In this document: positions 42,306-53,377 of the stretch, piece after piece
Layout: each line of letters begins with the position of its first letter
Position numbering within the stretch: the first letter of the stretch is position 1
DNA from: Candidatus Latescibacterota bacterium
GTDB taxonomy: Bacteria; Krumholzibacteriota; Krumholzibacteriia; JACNKJ01
NCBI GenBank assembly: GCA_020633725.1
Contig: JACKDC010000001.1
Coordinates: 372,001 to 436,000, forward strand
Direction of reading: 5' to 3'
DNA length: 64,000 bases
Notes under the pieces: generated by a model
Told to the model about the DNA's origin: nothing
Seen by the model: only the letters and a program-made list of their open reading frames with translations
The model's database searches: none
Made by a program: the position numbers and the translations under genes

Positions 42306-43130
42306 ATGAGCTACTGGGACAGCCTGCTGCTGGGGATCATCCAGGGGCTCACCGAGTTCCTGCCCGTGAGTTCGAGCGGACACCTCACGCTCTTCGGCGC
42401 CCTGCTGGGCGTGAGCGGCCACGACGGCGACCACTACCGCTTCTTCGTGGTGATGACCCACTTCGGCACCCTGCTGGCGATTCTCATCCACTACCGCCGC
42501 GACCTGTGGGACATGCTGCGCGCGCCCTTCCGCGCCCTGGCCCGGGGCGGCAAGCCCGCGCCCGGGGACGCTCAGGCACTGCGCCTGCTCGGCATCCTGG
42601 TGCTGGGCACGATTCCGGCCGTGGTGCTGGGCCTGGCCTTCGACGATCTCCTGGACCGGCTCTTCAGCGCGCCGCTGCCGGCGGCGATCTTCCTGGCCGT
42701 GACGGGCTTCATCCTCCTCAGCACCCGCTGGACGGGCCCGCGCGCCACCGGCGAGGTGGGCTGGCGGCGCGGCTTCCTGATCGGCCTGGCCCAGGCCGTG
42801 GCGATGCTTCCCGGCATCAGCCGCAGCGGCAGCACGATCTCGGCCGCCCTCGCCCTGGGCGTGAAGCGGCAGGAGGCCGCGCGCTTCGCCTTCCTGCTGG
42901 CCGTGCCGGCCCTGGTGGGCGCCGCGCTCTTCGACACGCTCAAGATCGAGTCGCTGGCCGCGGTGGACTGGGGCGTCATCCTGGCCGGCACCCTGGCGGC
43001 CTTCCTGTCCGGCTGGCTGGCCCTGGTCTGGCTGCTGCGGCTCCTGGCGCGGGAGAGTTTCTGGAAGTTCTCCTTCTATTGCTGGGCCGCGAGCATCGCC
43101 GGCGTGCTGATCCTGCTCACGCGGGGCTAG
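42306..43130 (+). CDS. uppP: UppP/BacA, undecaprenyl-diphosphate phosphatase
   Basis: A 274-residue membrane phosphatase with about eight helices that recycles undecaprenyl diphosphate for peptidoglycan and glycan synthesis. Seen: QGLTEFLPVSSSGHLTLF (first catalytic motif, Glu and Ser-Ser-Ser-Gly-His) and LPGISRSGSTISAALALG (second motif with the essential Arg). Overexpression of this family gives bacitracin resistance. It begins one base after the TPR stop. It serves the lipid carrier used both by MraY in this window and by the glycan cluster at the window start. Confidence 0.95.
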   Translation: MSYWDSLLLGIIQGLTEFLPVSSSGHLTLFGALLGVSGHDGDHYRFFVVMTHFGTLLAILIHYRRDLWDMLRAPFRALARGGKPAPGDAQALRLLGILVLGTIPAVVLGLAFDDLLDRLFSAPLPAAIFLAVTGFILLSTRWTGPRATGEVGWRRGFLIGLAQAVAMLPGISRSGSTISAALALGVKRQEAARFAFLLAVPALVGAALFDTLKIESLAAVDWGVILAGTLAAFLSGWLALVWLLRLLARESFWKFSFYCWAASIAGVLILLTRG

Positions 43131-43143
43131 TCCGGCCCGCGCC

Positions 43144-43172
43144 TTGACCCGGCCCGACCCTTGACCTACGAT
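43144..43172 (+). promoter_or_regulatory. valS promoter
   Basis: TTGACC (43144-43149), 17 bp, TACGAT (43167-43172). A second TTGACC at 43161 is too close to any -10 box to be used. The leader would be about 55 nt. Confidence 0.65.
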
Positions 43173-43233
43173 ACGGGCTTCTTTGGCCGGCGGGCGGACC
43201 GATCGGTGCCGTCACGGGAGGAGAGTATCTCCG

Positions 43234-45957
<2,724 letters not shown>

Positions 45958-45958
45958 G

Positions 45959-46873
45959 ATGAGCCCCGAGCGCACCATCGGCGAGACCCTCCGGCAGGCC
46001 CGCGAAGCCCGCGGCCTGAGCCAGGAGGCCGTGGGGCGCGAGACCCGGCTCTCCCTCGCCGTTCTCCGCGCGCTGGAGAGCGACCGCCTGGGCGACATGC
46101 CCGGAGAGCTCTACACGGCCAACGCGATCCGCATCCTCGCCGACTACCTGGAGCTCGACCGCGTGGAGCTGATGGCCCGCGCGCGCGAGATGCTCGGCGC
46201 TGCAGGCGAGCGGCCCCAGGCGGCCGCCGACGGCGTCTGGCGCGAGGAGGTGCCGGAGACCCGCGTCGCCGGCTGGCGGCCAGGCCCGCGTCTGATCGGT
46301 GGAGTCATCCTGCTGGTGGTGCTCGCGGCTGCGCTGTGGTGGTGGCTGGCCGGGCGCTCACGCACGGACGCGGCGACGTCCGCGCAGGGCGCCGTCGACA
46401 CGGCGCAGGAGCGGCCCGCCGCGACGCCGCCCCCGGCCGTGGAGGAGGCGCGGCCGGCGGACTCCGCCGCCGAGGAGGCCGCACCCCCGCCGCAGGAGGA
46501 TCTGGGCGCGTCCAACGCGGCCGCCGACACCCTGCCCGCCGCGCCGGCCGGCCCGGCCTGGACCGAGGGGCCGGTGAGCCTGCCCGGGCAGGCGGCCGGC
46601 ACCACGCTGCGCCGCGAGCCCGCGCTGCGCGTCACCCTGCGCGCGCTGGCGCCCTGCCGCGTCCAGCTCAACGTGGACGACCGCCGCACCGTGGCGCGCG
46701 CCATGGTGGACGGGGAGACGTGGACGGTGGCCGCCGAGCAGTTCATCGTCCTCAACACCACCGAGTCGCAGGCGCTCGCGCTCACGGTGAACGGCGAGAC
46801 GCGCAGCCTGCCCACGCCGCCGAGCAACGGGGTGCTGGCCCTGCGCATCGACGCGCCGGAGGGCGGCGACTAG
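45959..46873 (+). CDS. RodZ-like protein (HTH, membrane helix, DUF4115)
   Basis: A 304-residue bitopic protein. The cytoplasmic N-terminus has a Cro/HTH_25 helix-turn-helix (IGETLRQAREARGLSQEAVGRETRLSL), followed by a basic stretch and one transmembrane helix (GGVILLVVLAAALWWWLAG). A Pro/Ala-rich periplasmic linker and a terminal DUF4115-like domain (LRVTLRALAPCRVQLNVDD ... NTTESQALALTVNGE) complete it. That is the RodZ layout, which anchors MreB in rod-shaped cells. No mreB is in the window, so the cell-shape role is inferred from domain order. Confidence 0.8.
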   Translation: MSPERTIGETLRQAREARGLSQEAVGRETRLSLAVLRALESDRLGDMPGELYTANAIRILADYLELDRVELMARAREMLGAAGERPQAAADGVWREEVPETRVAGWRPGPRLIGGVILLVVLAAALWWWLAGRSRTDAATSAQGAVDTAQERPAATPPPAVEEARPADSAAEEAAPPPQEDLGASNAAADTLPAAPAGPAWTEGPVSLPGQAAGTTLRREPALRVTLRALAPCRVQLNVDDRRTVARAMVDGETWTVAAEQFIVLNTTESQALALTVNGETRSLPTPPSNGVLALRIDAPEGGD

Positions 46874-46882
46874 GCGCTGGCA

Positions 46883-46911
46883 TTGACGCCCCCGCGCCTC
46901 TGCGCTAGCCT
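46883..46911 (+). promoter_or_regulatory. uvrB promoter
   Basis: TTGACG (46883-46888), 17 bp, TAGCCT (46906-46911). The start near 46918 leaves a 30-nt leader carrying GGAGG (46935-46939). No LexA-type box was recognised. Confidence 0.65.
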
Positions 46912-46947
46912 GCGCGGGCCCTCTCCCCGCCCCCGGAGGCCCCAGCC

Positions 46948-48957
46948 TTGTCCCGCTTCAGCCTGCACTCCCCCTACGCGCCCACGGGCGACCAGCCCGC
47001 GGTGATCAAGGGCCTCACCGAGAGCCTGCTCTCCGGCCGCAAGTACCAGACGCTGCTGGGCGTCACCGGCAGCGGCAAGACCTTCACCATGGCCAACGTG
47101 ATCGCGCAGGTGGACCTGCCCACCCTGATCATCAGCCACAACAAGACCCTGGCGGCCCAGCTCTACGGCGAGTTCCGCGGCTTCTTCCCCGAGAACGCCG
47201 TGGAGTACTTCATCAGCTACTACGACTACTACCAGCCGGAGGCCTTCGTCCCGGCGACGAGCACCTACATCGAGAAGGACGCGTCGATCAACGAGGAGAT
47301 CGACCGCCTGCGCCTGAACGCCACCAGCAATCTGCTGACGCGCAAGGACGTGGTGGTGGTCGCCAGCGTCAGCAGCATCTACGGCCTCGGCAATCCCGAG
47401 GAGTTCAAGCGCATGGTGCTGCACGTGGCGATCGGGGAGGAGCCCGGCCGGCAAGGGATACTGCGTCGCCTGGTCGACATGCAGTACGAGCGCAACGATC
47501 TCAACTTCGCGCGCGGGGCGTTTCGCGTCCGGGGCGAAGTGATCAACGTCTTCCCCGCCTACGAGGAGCGCGCCTACCGCATCGAGCTGTTCGGCGACCG
47601 CGTCGAGCTGATCGAGGCCTTCGATCCCCTCACCGGCCGCGGACTGGAAGTGCTCGGCGAGCTGACGGTCTTCCCGGCCAAGCAGTACGTGACCGGCCGC
47701 GACCGTCTCCGCGAGGCGATCGACCGGATCGGCCACGACCTGGAGGAGCGCCTCCACGAGTTCCGCAACGCGAATCGCCTGCTGGAGGCCCAGCGTCTCG
47801 AGGGCCGCACCCGCTACGACATGGAGATGCTGCGCGAGATCGGCTTCTGCCACGGCATCGAGAACTACTCGCGCTACCTTGACGGCCGCGCGCCCGGCGA
47901 CCGGCCCATGTGCCTGCTGGACTACTTTCCCGAGGACTTTCTCATCATCCTCGACGAGAGCCACGTCACCGCGCCGCAGATCGGCGCCATGTTCAACGGC
48001 GACCGCAGCCGCAAGGAGACGCTGGTGGAGTACGGCTTCCGCCTGCCCAGCGCGCTCGACAACCGGCCGCTGCGCTTCGAGGAGTTCGAGGACCTCGCCC
48101 CGCGCCTGCTCTTCGTGAGCGCCACGCCGGGTCCCTACGAACTCCAGAAGAGCGGCAAGGCGGTCTACGAGCAGGTGATCCGTCCCACGGGGCTGCTCGA
48201 TCCCGTGATCGAGATCCGCCCCAGCCGCCACCAGGTGGACGACCTCCTCGCCGAAGTCCGCGCCCGCGCCGAGCGCGGCGAGCGCACGCTGGTGACCACG
48301 CTCACCAAGCGCATGTCCGAGGACCTCACCGACTACCTCCAGGCCGGCGGCGTGCGCGTCGCCTACCTGCACAGCGACATCAAGGCGCTGGACCGCGTGG
48401 CGATCCTGCGCCAGCTGCGCGTGGGCGAGGTGGACGTCCTCGTGGGCATCAACCTGCTGCGCGAAGGCCTCGACCTGCCCGAGGTGTCCCTGGTCGCGGT
48501 GCTGGACGCCGACCGCGAGGGCTTCCTGCGCAGCCACACGAGCCTCATCCAGACGGCGGGCCGCGCGGCGCGGCACGTGTCCGGCACGGTCATCCTCTAT
48601 GCGGACGAGGAGACGGACTCCATCCGCCGCGCCGTGGACGAGACCGCACGCCGCCGCGCGCTCCAGGAGGCCTACAACGCGGAGCACCACATCACACCTG
48701 TGGGCATAACGAAGAGCCTCGAACAGATCGACGCGCAGACCCAGGTGGGCGATTCGCGTCGCCGGCAGGCCGGTGAGGACGCGGCCGCCCTGGCGCGCGA
48801 CTACGCGCACCTCCAGGTGGTGGAACGGATCGCCGTGCTCGAGGAGGAGATGCGCAAGGAAGCCGCCGAGCTCAATTTCGAGGCCGCGGCCAGCCTGCGC
48901 GATCTGGTGGCCGAGCTGAAGCTGCAGCTCGCCGCGGGTGGGGAGGAGCAGCTGTGA
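46948..48957 (+). CDS. uvrB: UvrB, excinuclease ABC subunit B
   Basis: A 669-residue helicase-like protein that verifies damage and recruits UvrC in nucleotide excision repair. Seen: Walker A GVTGSGKTFTMANV, the beta-hairpin region SYYDYYQPEAFVP and YIEKDASINEEIDRLR, ILDESH (motif II), INLLREGLDLPEV, and a C-terminal UVR domain (EEEMRKEAAELNFEAAASLRD). The start is TTG 46948 with GGAGG 8 nt upstream; no ATG or GTG matches the family start. It is translationally coupled to nadC by a 4-base overlap. Confidence 0.96.
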   Translation: MSRFSLHSPYAPTGDQPAVIKGLTESLLSGRKYQTLLGVTGSGKTFTMANVIAQVDLPTLIISHNKTLAAQLYGEFRGFFPENAVEYFISYYDYYQPEAFVPATSTYIEKDASINEEIDRLRLNATSNLLTRKDVVVVASVSSIYGLGNPEEFKRMVLHVAIGEEPGRQGILRRLVDMQYERNDLNFARGAFRVRGEVINVFPAYEERAYRIELFGDRVELIEAFDPLTGRGLEVLGELTVFPAKQYVTGRDRLREAIDRIGHDLEERLHEFRNANRLLEAQRLEGRTRYDMEMLREIGFCHGIENYSRYLDGRAPGDRPMCLLDYFPEDFLIILDESHVTAPQIGAMFNGDRSRKETLVEYGFRLPSALDNRPLRFEEFEDLAPRLLFVSATPGPYELQKSGKAVYEQVIRPTGLLDPVIEIRPSRHQVDDLLAEVRARAERGERTLVTTLTKRMSEDLTDYLQAGGVRVAYLHSDIKALDRVAILRQLRVGEVDVLVGINLLREGLDLPEVSLVAVLDADREGFLRSHTSLIQTAGRAARHVSGTVILYADEETDSIRRAVDETARRRALQEAYNAEHHITPVGITKSLEQIDAQTQVGDSRRRQAGEDAAALARDYAHLQVVERIAVLEEEMRKEAAELNFEAAASLRDLVAELKLQLAAGGEEQL

Positions 48958-49910
48958 CGCGCGATCCCTGGCTGAGCTGGCCCGAGGACCTGCGGGCGGC
49001 GGCCCTGCCCCTGCTGCGGCTGGCGCTCGACGAGGACCTCGGCGACGCCGGCGACCTGAGCGCGCGGAACTTCGATCCCGACGCCGCCGCGGCGCCCCGC
49101 ACGGCGCGGCTCGTGGCCCGCGAGCCCGGGGTGCTGGCCGGCCTGCCGCTCTTCCTCTTCGTCTTTCGCGCCGCGGCCGCGCGGCTCGGCCTCGCGCCGC
49201 CGCTGCCCGCCGACGGTGCCGTGCCCCTGGCCGCGGGGGGCATCCGTCTGCTCGAGACGGCACCGGAGGGCCTGCGCTTCAACGCGGGCGAGACGCTCGC
49301 CAGCCTCGCCGCGCCGCCGGCCCTGCTCCACGCCGGCGAGCGCACGGCGCTCAACTTCCTGCAGCGCCTCTGCGCCGTGGCCACGGCGACGTCCCGCGCG
49401 GTGGCGGCCAGCTGCGGCCCCGCCGTGCTCGACACGCGCAAGACCACGCCGGGCTATCGCCGCCTGGAGAAGTACGCCGTGCGCATGGGCGGGGGCCGCA
49501 ACCACCGCATGGGTCTCTACGACGCGATCATGGTCAAGGACAACCACAAGGAGGCCCTCGGCGGCATGGCCGGCGTGATGGAACGCGTGGCCACCCTGCC
49601 GCTCGCGCCCGAACGCCAGCCGGAGCTGGTGGTGGAGGTCGACAGCCTCGAGGAGCTGCAGCTGCTCCTCGCGCACCCCGCCGCGCGGCGCGTGAATCGC
49701 GTGCTCCTGGACAACTTCCCGCCCGAGCAGGTGGCGGCGGCCGTCGCCCTCCGGCAGACCCTCGGCGGGGGCCCCGACTTCGAGATCTCCGGCGGGCTCC
49801 GCGCCGAGGACCTCTCGGATCCGCGCTATGCCGGCGTGGAGGCGGCGAGCCTGGGTTCCATCACCCATGGCGCCGGCGCGCTGGATCTCGCCCTCGAGCT
49901 GGAAGCCTGA
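48954..49910 (+). CDS. nadC: NadC, nicotinate-nucleotide diphosphorylase (carboxylating)
   Basis: A 318-residue quinolinate phosphoribosyltransferase in NAD synthesis. Seen: LDEDLGDAGDLSA, HAGERTALNFLQRLCAVAT, DTRKTTPGYRRLEKYAVRMG, GGGRNHRMGLYDAIMVKDNH, EVDSLEELQLLL and a terminal LGSITHGAGALDLALELE. These line the substrate pocket of the family. GTG 48954 overlaps the uvrB stop, an unusual pairing of repair and cofactor genes. nadA and nadB are not in the window. Confidence 0.95.
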   Translation: MTRDPWLSWPEDLRAAALPLLRLALDEDLGDAGDLSARNFDPDAAAAPRTARLVAREPGVLAGLPLFLFVFRAAAARLGLAPPLPADGAVPLAAGGIRLLETAPEGLRFNAGETLASLAAPPALLHAGERTALNFLQRLCAVATATSRAVAASCGPAVLDTRKTTPGYRRLEKYAVRMGGGRNHRMGLYDAIMVKDNHKEALGGMAGVMERVATLPLAPERQPELVVEVDSLEELQLLLAHPAARRVNRVLLDNFPPEQVAAAVALRQTLGGGPDFEISGGLRAEDLSDPRYAGVEAASLGSITHGAGALDLALELEA

Positions 49911-49912
49911 GC

Positions 49913-50737
49913 ATGTCGTCTCCCTCCGGCGAGTCCCTGCGCCTGAGCGCTCGCGAGGCGGACTGGAGCGCGGCGCTTCGTGGCCGCCTGGGACGTCCCC
50001 TCGAGATCCACAGCGCCCTGGACAGCGCCATGGACCGCGCGCACGCGCTGGGGGAGGCGGGCGCGCCGGCCGGGGCCTGCGTGCTCACCGAGCACCAGCG
50101 CCGGGGACGCGGGCGGCGCGCCAACGACTGGCAGGACGCGCCCGGCGACAGCCTGCTGCTGGCGCTGCTGCTGCGCCCCACGTGGACGCCGGCGCGCGGG
50201 GGACTGCTCGCCCTGGGCGCGGGGCTGGCCCTCGCCCGCGCGGGCGACGCGTTCGGACTGCGTCTCGCGCTGAAGTGGCCCAACGACGTGCTGCACGGCG
50301 AGCGCAAGGTGGCCGGCGTGCTGAGCGAGGCGCGTCTGTCCGGGGACGGCTACGCGCAGCTGGTGCTGGGGATGGGCGTGAACGTCCACCAGCGTGAGAC
50401 CGACTTCGCGCCGGCGCTGCGGGGGCGCGCGTCCTCGCTCGACCTGGCCGCCGGGCGGCGGCTGTCGCGGCGGGACCTCTTCGCGACGCTCCTCGTGGAA
50501 CTCGAAGCGGTGCTGGACGCGCTCGACACCGACGCTGCGCCGCGGCTCCTGGACGCGTGGCGCGAACGCTGGGCCCACCGCGGGCGCGTCGCGCGCGACG
50601 AGGCGGGTCGTCGGCTGCGCCTGATGGACGTGGACGCGACCGGCGCGCTGCGCGTCGAGAGTCCCACGGGTTCGGAGCTGCTCCAGGCGGGCGAGCTGCT
50701 CGTCCTCGAGGAGGACGCCAACGCCGGCGACGATTGA
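49913..50737 (+). CDS. birA: BirA-type biotin protein ligase (no DNA-binding domain)
   Basis: A 274-residue biotin-[acetyl-CoA carboxylase] ligase. Seen: TEHQRRGRGRRANDWQ (adenylate-binding loop), SLLLALLLRP, LKWPNDVLHGERKVAGVL with the conserved Lys, and LGMGVNVHQRETDF. A C-terminal SH3-like domain follows (ARDEAGRRLRLMDVDATGALRVES). It lacks the N-terminal winged helix of E. coli BirA, so it is the monofunctional class and is not a biotin repressor. ATG 49913 is two bases after nadC. Confidence 0.93.
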   Translation: MSSPSGESLRLSAREADWSAALRGRLGRPLEIHSALDSAMDRAHALGEAGAPAGACVLTEHQRRGRGRRANDWQDAPGDSLLLALLLRPTWTPARGGLLALGAGLALARAGDAFGLRLALKWPNDVLHGERKVAGVLSEARLSGDGYAQLVLGMGVNVHQRETDFAPALRGRASSLDLAAGRRLSRRDLFATLLVELEAVLDALDTDAAPRLLDAWRERWAHRGRVARDEAGRRLRLMDVDATGALRVESPTGSELLQAGELLVLEEDANAGDD

Positions 50738-50741
50738 GCGC

Positions 50742-50770
50742 TGGCGCGGCCGTCGCCGCGCGGCTACCCT
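50742..50770 (+). promoter_or_regulatory. Weak candidate promoter for coaX
   Basis: TGGCGC (50742-50747), 17 bp, TACCCT (50765-50770). The -35 box is poor. If used, transcription starts near 50777, which rules out the GTG at 50771 as translation start and favours GTG 50798. Confidence 0.35.
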
Positions 50771-50797
50771 GTGACGACCCCCGGCCCGGAGATCGCG

Positions 50798-51538
50798 GTG
50801 GACACGTTGCTCTGCATCGACATCGGCAACAGCCGGCTCAAGGCCCGGTGCTGGTCGCACGGGCCCGAGGGCGACGCGCTGTCGCTGGAGGGCGGGGACG
50901 TGGACGCGCTGCTCGACGCCCTCGCCCCGCTGCTCGCTGCGGCCGAGGGCCGCGTCGGCCTCTGCAGCGTCCGTCCTTCGCTGGGCCTGCCCCTCGCGCG
51001 GGCGCTGCGCGCGCGAGGCGCACAGCTGCGGGAGATCCGCGGCGACAGTCCCGCGCCCTTTCCCGTGGCCGTCGCCCAGCGCGAGACCCTCGGCGCCGAC
51101 CGCCTCTGCAACGCCGCCGCCGCCTGGGCGGCCTCGCTGGCGCCCGCCCTCGTGATCGACGCGGGCACCGCCGTCACCGTGGATCTGGTCGACGCGGGCG
51201 GCGTCTACCGCGGCGGTGCGATCCTGCCGGGGCAGTCGCTCACCCTGCGCGCGCTGGGCGCCGGCGCGGAGCAGCTCTTCGAGGCGCGGCCGGACTGGCC
51301 GCCGTCCCCCTGGGGACGCGACAGCGCGGAGGCGCTGGCCGCCGGCGCGCTCTGGGGCGGGCTGGCCGCCCTCGAAGGCCTGGCGCTGCGCTATCGCGCG
51401 GACTGGGGGGACGCGGCGCCGGTGATCCTGACCGGCGGCGCCGCCCCCGGGCTCGCCGAGCGCTGGGCGGCGGGCGCCTGCCGGCTGGAGCCCGACTGGA
51501 CCCTGCGCGGCGTGGCCGCTCTCTGCGCCTCTCACTGA
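50798..51538 (+). CDS. coaX: Type III pantothenate kinase
   Basis: A 246-residue kinase of the ASKHA fold that phosphorylates pantothenate, the first step of coenzyme A synthesis. Seen: LLCIDIGNSRLKARCW (phosphate 1), LGADRLCNAAAAWA, VIDAGTAVTVDLVD (phosphate 2) and YRGGAILPGQSLTLRAL. GTG 50798 is preferred over GTG 50771 because GGAG (50788-50791) is 6 nt upstream and the family begins directly at this strand. The substrate-producing panB and panC are also in this window, 10 kb downstream. Confidence 0.93.
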   Translation: MDTLLCIDIGNSRLKARCWSHGPEGDALSLEGGDVDALLDALAPLLAAAEGRVGLCSVRPSLGLPLARALRARGAQLREIRGDSPAPFPVAVAQRETLGADRLCNAAAAWAASLAPALVIDAGTAVTVDLVDAGGVYRGGAILPGQSLTLRALGAGAEQLFEARPDWPPSPWGRDSAEALAAGALWGGLAALEGLALRYRADWGDAAPVILTGGAAPGLAERWAAGACRLEPDWTLRGVAALCASH

Positions 51539-51569
51539 CTTCACATTTTTGTAGCGTGGTGAATTCATC

Positions 51570-51598
51570 TGGCGCCCGGCGCCTCAGCGACATACTAT
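51570..51598 (+). promoter_or_regulatory. Candidate promoter for the DUF2780-like gene
   Basis: TGGCGC (51570-51575), 17 bp, TACTAT (51593-51598). The -35 is the same TGGCGC seen before coaX; the -10 is good. The start near 51605 leaves GGAGG in the leader. Confidence 0.4.
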
Positions 51599-51623
51599 GC
51601 GCGACCCGAAAATGGAGGTCAGC

Positions 51624-52007
51624 ATGGATCTGATTCAGATGCTCACGAGTCAACTGAACGTGGACGAGTCCCAGGCCAAGGGTGGCGCGGGTCTCATCCT
51701 CAAGGCGGCCAAGGACAAGCTCGGCGGGGGCGATTTCGGCAAGCTGGCGGCCCAGCTCCCCAACGCCGACGCCCTCATGCAGGCGGCGCCCTCCGCAGGC
51801 GGCCTGGGCGGGCTGGTCTCGGGCCTCGGCGGCAAGCTCGGCGGCAAGCTCGGCGGCCTGGGCGCGCTGGCCGGGCTGGCCGGCGGCTTCGAGAAGCTCG
51901 GCCTCAAGCCCGAGATGGTCGGCAAGTTCGCGCCGGTCATGATGGACTTCTTCAAGTCCAAAGGCGGCCAGGGGCTCGCCGATCTGTTCAAGAAGGTCAT
52001 GGGCTAG
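51624..52007 (+). CDS. DUF2780-like (VcgC/VcgE) small protein
   Basis: A 127-residue protein with ATG 51624 after GGAGGTC. The pattern LIQMLTSQLNVDESQAKGGAGLILKAAKDKLGGGDFGKLAAQLPNAD, a Gly/Leu-rich middle (GGLGGLVSGLGGKLGGKLGG) and the helical end LGLKPEMVGKFAPVMMDFFKSKGG matches DUF2780 as I know it, a family of unknown function often in Gammaproteobacteria. There is no signal peptide. It is monocistronic by spacing. The Gly-rich heptad-like repeat GGKLGGKLGGLG is notable and could pack as a tight helix bundle. Confidence 0.75.
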   Translation: MDLIQMLTSQLNVDESQAKGGAGLILKAAKDKLGGGDFGKLAAQLPNADALMQAAPSAGGLGGLVSGLGGKLGGKLGGLGALAGLAGGFEKLGLKPEMVGKFAPVMMDFFKSKGGQGLADLFKKVMG

Positions 52008-52159
52008 CTCGCCGCTTTTCCCGGGAGACCGACGCTTTGCTGTGACTTTGCGAACCCGTCTGCGGTCGTGAAAGCGGCGGGTCGAGCAAGGTCTCTATGC
52101 CCCGCGCCGCAGGTCCGGCAGGATCCGGTGGCATTCACTCAGCACGAGGAGACGAACCG

Positions 52160-53314
52160 ATGAAGTCGAGGATGATGACCTGGGGTCTGCTGCTGGCGGT
52201 GGCGAGCGTCGCGGCCAGCGGTTGCAGCAGCTCCAGCACGAAGGACCTGAACACGGACGACAGCGTTCAGGAGGCGCTCCGCTCGCGCGAGGCGCAGATC
52301 GAGGAACTGCAGGCGAAGCTGGCCACCAGCCAGAAGGAAGCCGCGAGCGCGCGCGATGCCGCGAACCAGGCCGAGAGCCGCGCTCAGCAGGTCGAGACCG
52401 CCATGCAGGACATGAGCAGCGCGCAGGGCGCCTCCAGCGCCGAGGCCATGCTACTGCCTCCCAACGCCCAGCCCGGCGAATGCTACGCGCGTGTGCTGAT
52501 TCCCGAGGTCTACGAGACCGGCGAGGAGCAGGTGCTGGTGCGCGAGGCCGGCGAGAAGGTGGAGATCGTCCCTGCCCGCTACGACTGGGTGGAGGAGGAC
52601 GTGCTCGTGCGCGAGGCCAGCGAGAAGCTGGAAGTCGTGCCCGCGACCTTCGAGACCGTCGAGGAGCAGATCCTGGTCAAGCCGGCCAGCAAGGAGCTGC
52701 AGGAGGTTCCGGCCGTCTACGAGACCGTCACCGAGAAGGTGCTGGTCACCCCGGAGCGCACCTACTGGAAGAAGGGCCGCGGTCTCATCGAGCGCGTGGA
52801 CAACAGCACCGGCGAGGTGATGTGCCTGGTCAAGGAGCCGGCGGTCTACAAGACCGTGAGCAAGCGCGTGCTGAAGTCCAAGGCCGGCGTGCACGAGGTC
52901 GAGATTCCTGCGGAATACAAGACCCTCAGCCGTCAGGTTGTGAAGGAGGCCGCGCACACGCGCACGGTCACCGTTCCCGCCGTGTACAAGTCCGTCAAGG
53001 TGCGCAAGCTCGCGGAGCCCGCGCGCGAGACGCGCACGGCGATCCCGGCCGAGTACAAGACGGTGCAGAACCGCCGCATGGTCCAGCCCAGCCGGCTGGA
53101 GTGGCGTCCGGTGCTCTGCGAGACCAACATGAGCGGCGGCGTTGTGAGCGAGCTGCAGCGGGCGCTCAAGGGCGCCGGCTTCGACCCGGGCCCGATCGAT
53201 GGCATCTACGGCCGTCAGACCCAGGGCGCCCTCACGGCCTATCAGAAGTCAAAGGGCCTGGCTTCCGGTGGCCTGACCTACGCGACGATCGAGGCGCTGG
53301 GCATCAAGCTCTAG
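52160..53314 (+). CDS. Lipoprotein with charged 23-residue repeats and a peptidoglycan-binding domain
   Basis: A 384-residue lipoprotein. The signal peptide ends with lipobox A-S-G-C22, followed by a Ser-rich tether and a coiled coil (REAQIEELQAKLATSQKEAA). Residues 114-321 hold eight repeats of about 23 residues, pattern (V/I)PAxYxxV, first four acidic and last four basic. The C-terminal 55 residues are a PG_binding_1 domain (ELQRALKGAGFDPGPIDGIYG ... TYATIEALGI). It should link the outer membrane to peptidoglycan. AGGAGA precedes the ATG at 52160. Similar repeat proteins occur in Gammaproteobacteria without assigned function. Confidence 0.88.
   Translation: MKSRMMTWGLLLAVASVAASGCSSSSTKDLNTDDSVQEALRSREAQIEELQAKLATSQKEAASARDAANQAESRAQQVETAMQDMSSAQGASSAEAMLLPPNAQPGECYARVLIPEVYETGEEQVLVREAGEKVEIVPARYDWVEEDVLVREASEKLEVVPATFETVEEQILVKPASKELQEVPAVYETVTEKVLVTPERTYWKKGRGLIERVDNSTGEVMCLVKEPAVYKTVSKRVLKSKAGVHEVEIPAEYKTLSRQVVKEAAHTRTVTVPAVYKSVKVRKLAEPARETRTAIPAEYKTVQNRRMVQPSRLEWRPVLCETNMSGGVVSELQRALKGAGFDPGPIDGIYGRQTQGALTAYQKSKGLASGGLTYATIEALGIKL
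52499..53122 (+). repeat. Eight tandem protein-coding repeats (about 23 codons each)
   Basis: The repeats start at each IPEVYET, VPARYDW, VPATFET, VPAVYET, EPAVYKT, IPAEYKT, VPAVYKS and IPAEYKT. Spacing is 23 residues except for the fourth, which carries an inserted linker. DNA copies have diverged, so recombination is unlikely. Confidence 0.75.
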
Positions 53315-53335
53315 TCGACCTAGAAATCGGTTTGC

Positions 53336-53371
53336 CGGTACGGGCCGCGCCTTCGGGGGCGGCCCGTGCCG
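53336..53371. terminator. Bidirectional hairpin between convergent genes
   Basis: A 13-bp stem (53336-53348 with 53359-53371) including one T-G pair is capped by CCTTCGGG, a UUCG-type tetraloop after one mismatch. It sits between the lipoprotein gene (stop 53314) and the minus-strand peptidase gene (stop 53378). The T tracts on either side are short. Confidence 0.6.
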
Positions 53372-53377
53372 TTGGCA

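Noticed and set aside
50771..50797. GTG 50771 as start of coaX
   Set aside because: It lies directly behind the -10 box, and the next GTG at 50798 has a proper ribosome-binding site and fits the family.
52011..52078. Long-range inverted repeat (CGCCGCTTT and AAAGCGGCG) after the DUF2780-like gene
   Set aside because: The loop is about 50 bases and there is no T tract, so it does not make a convincing terminator.
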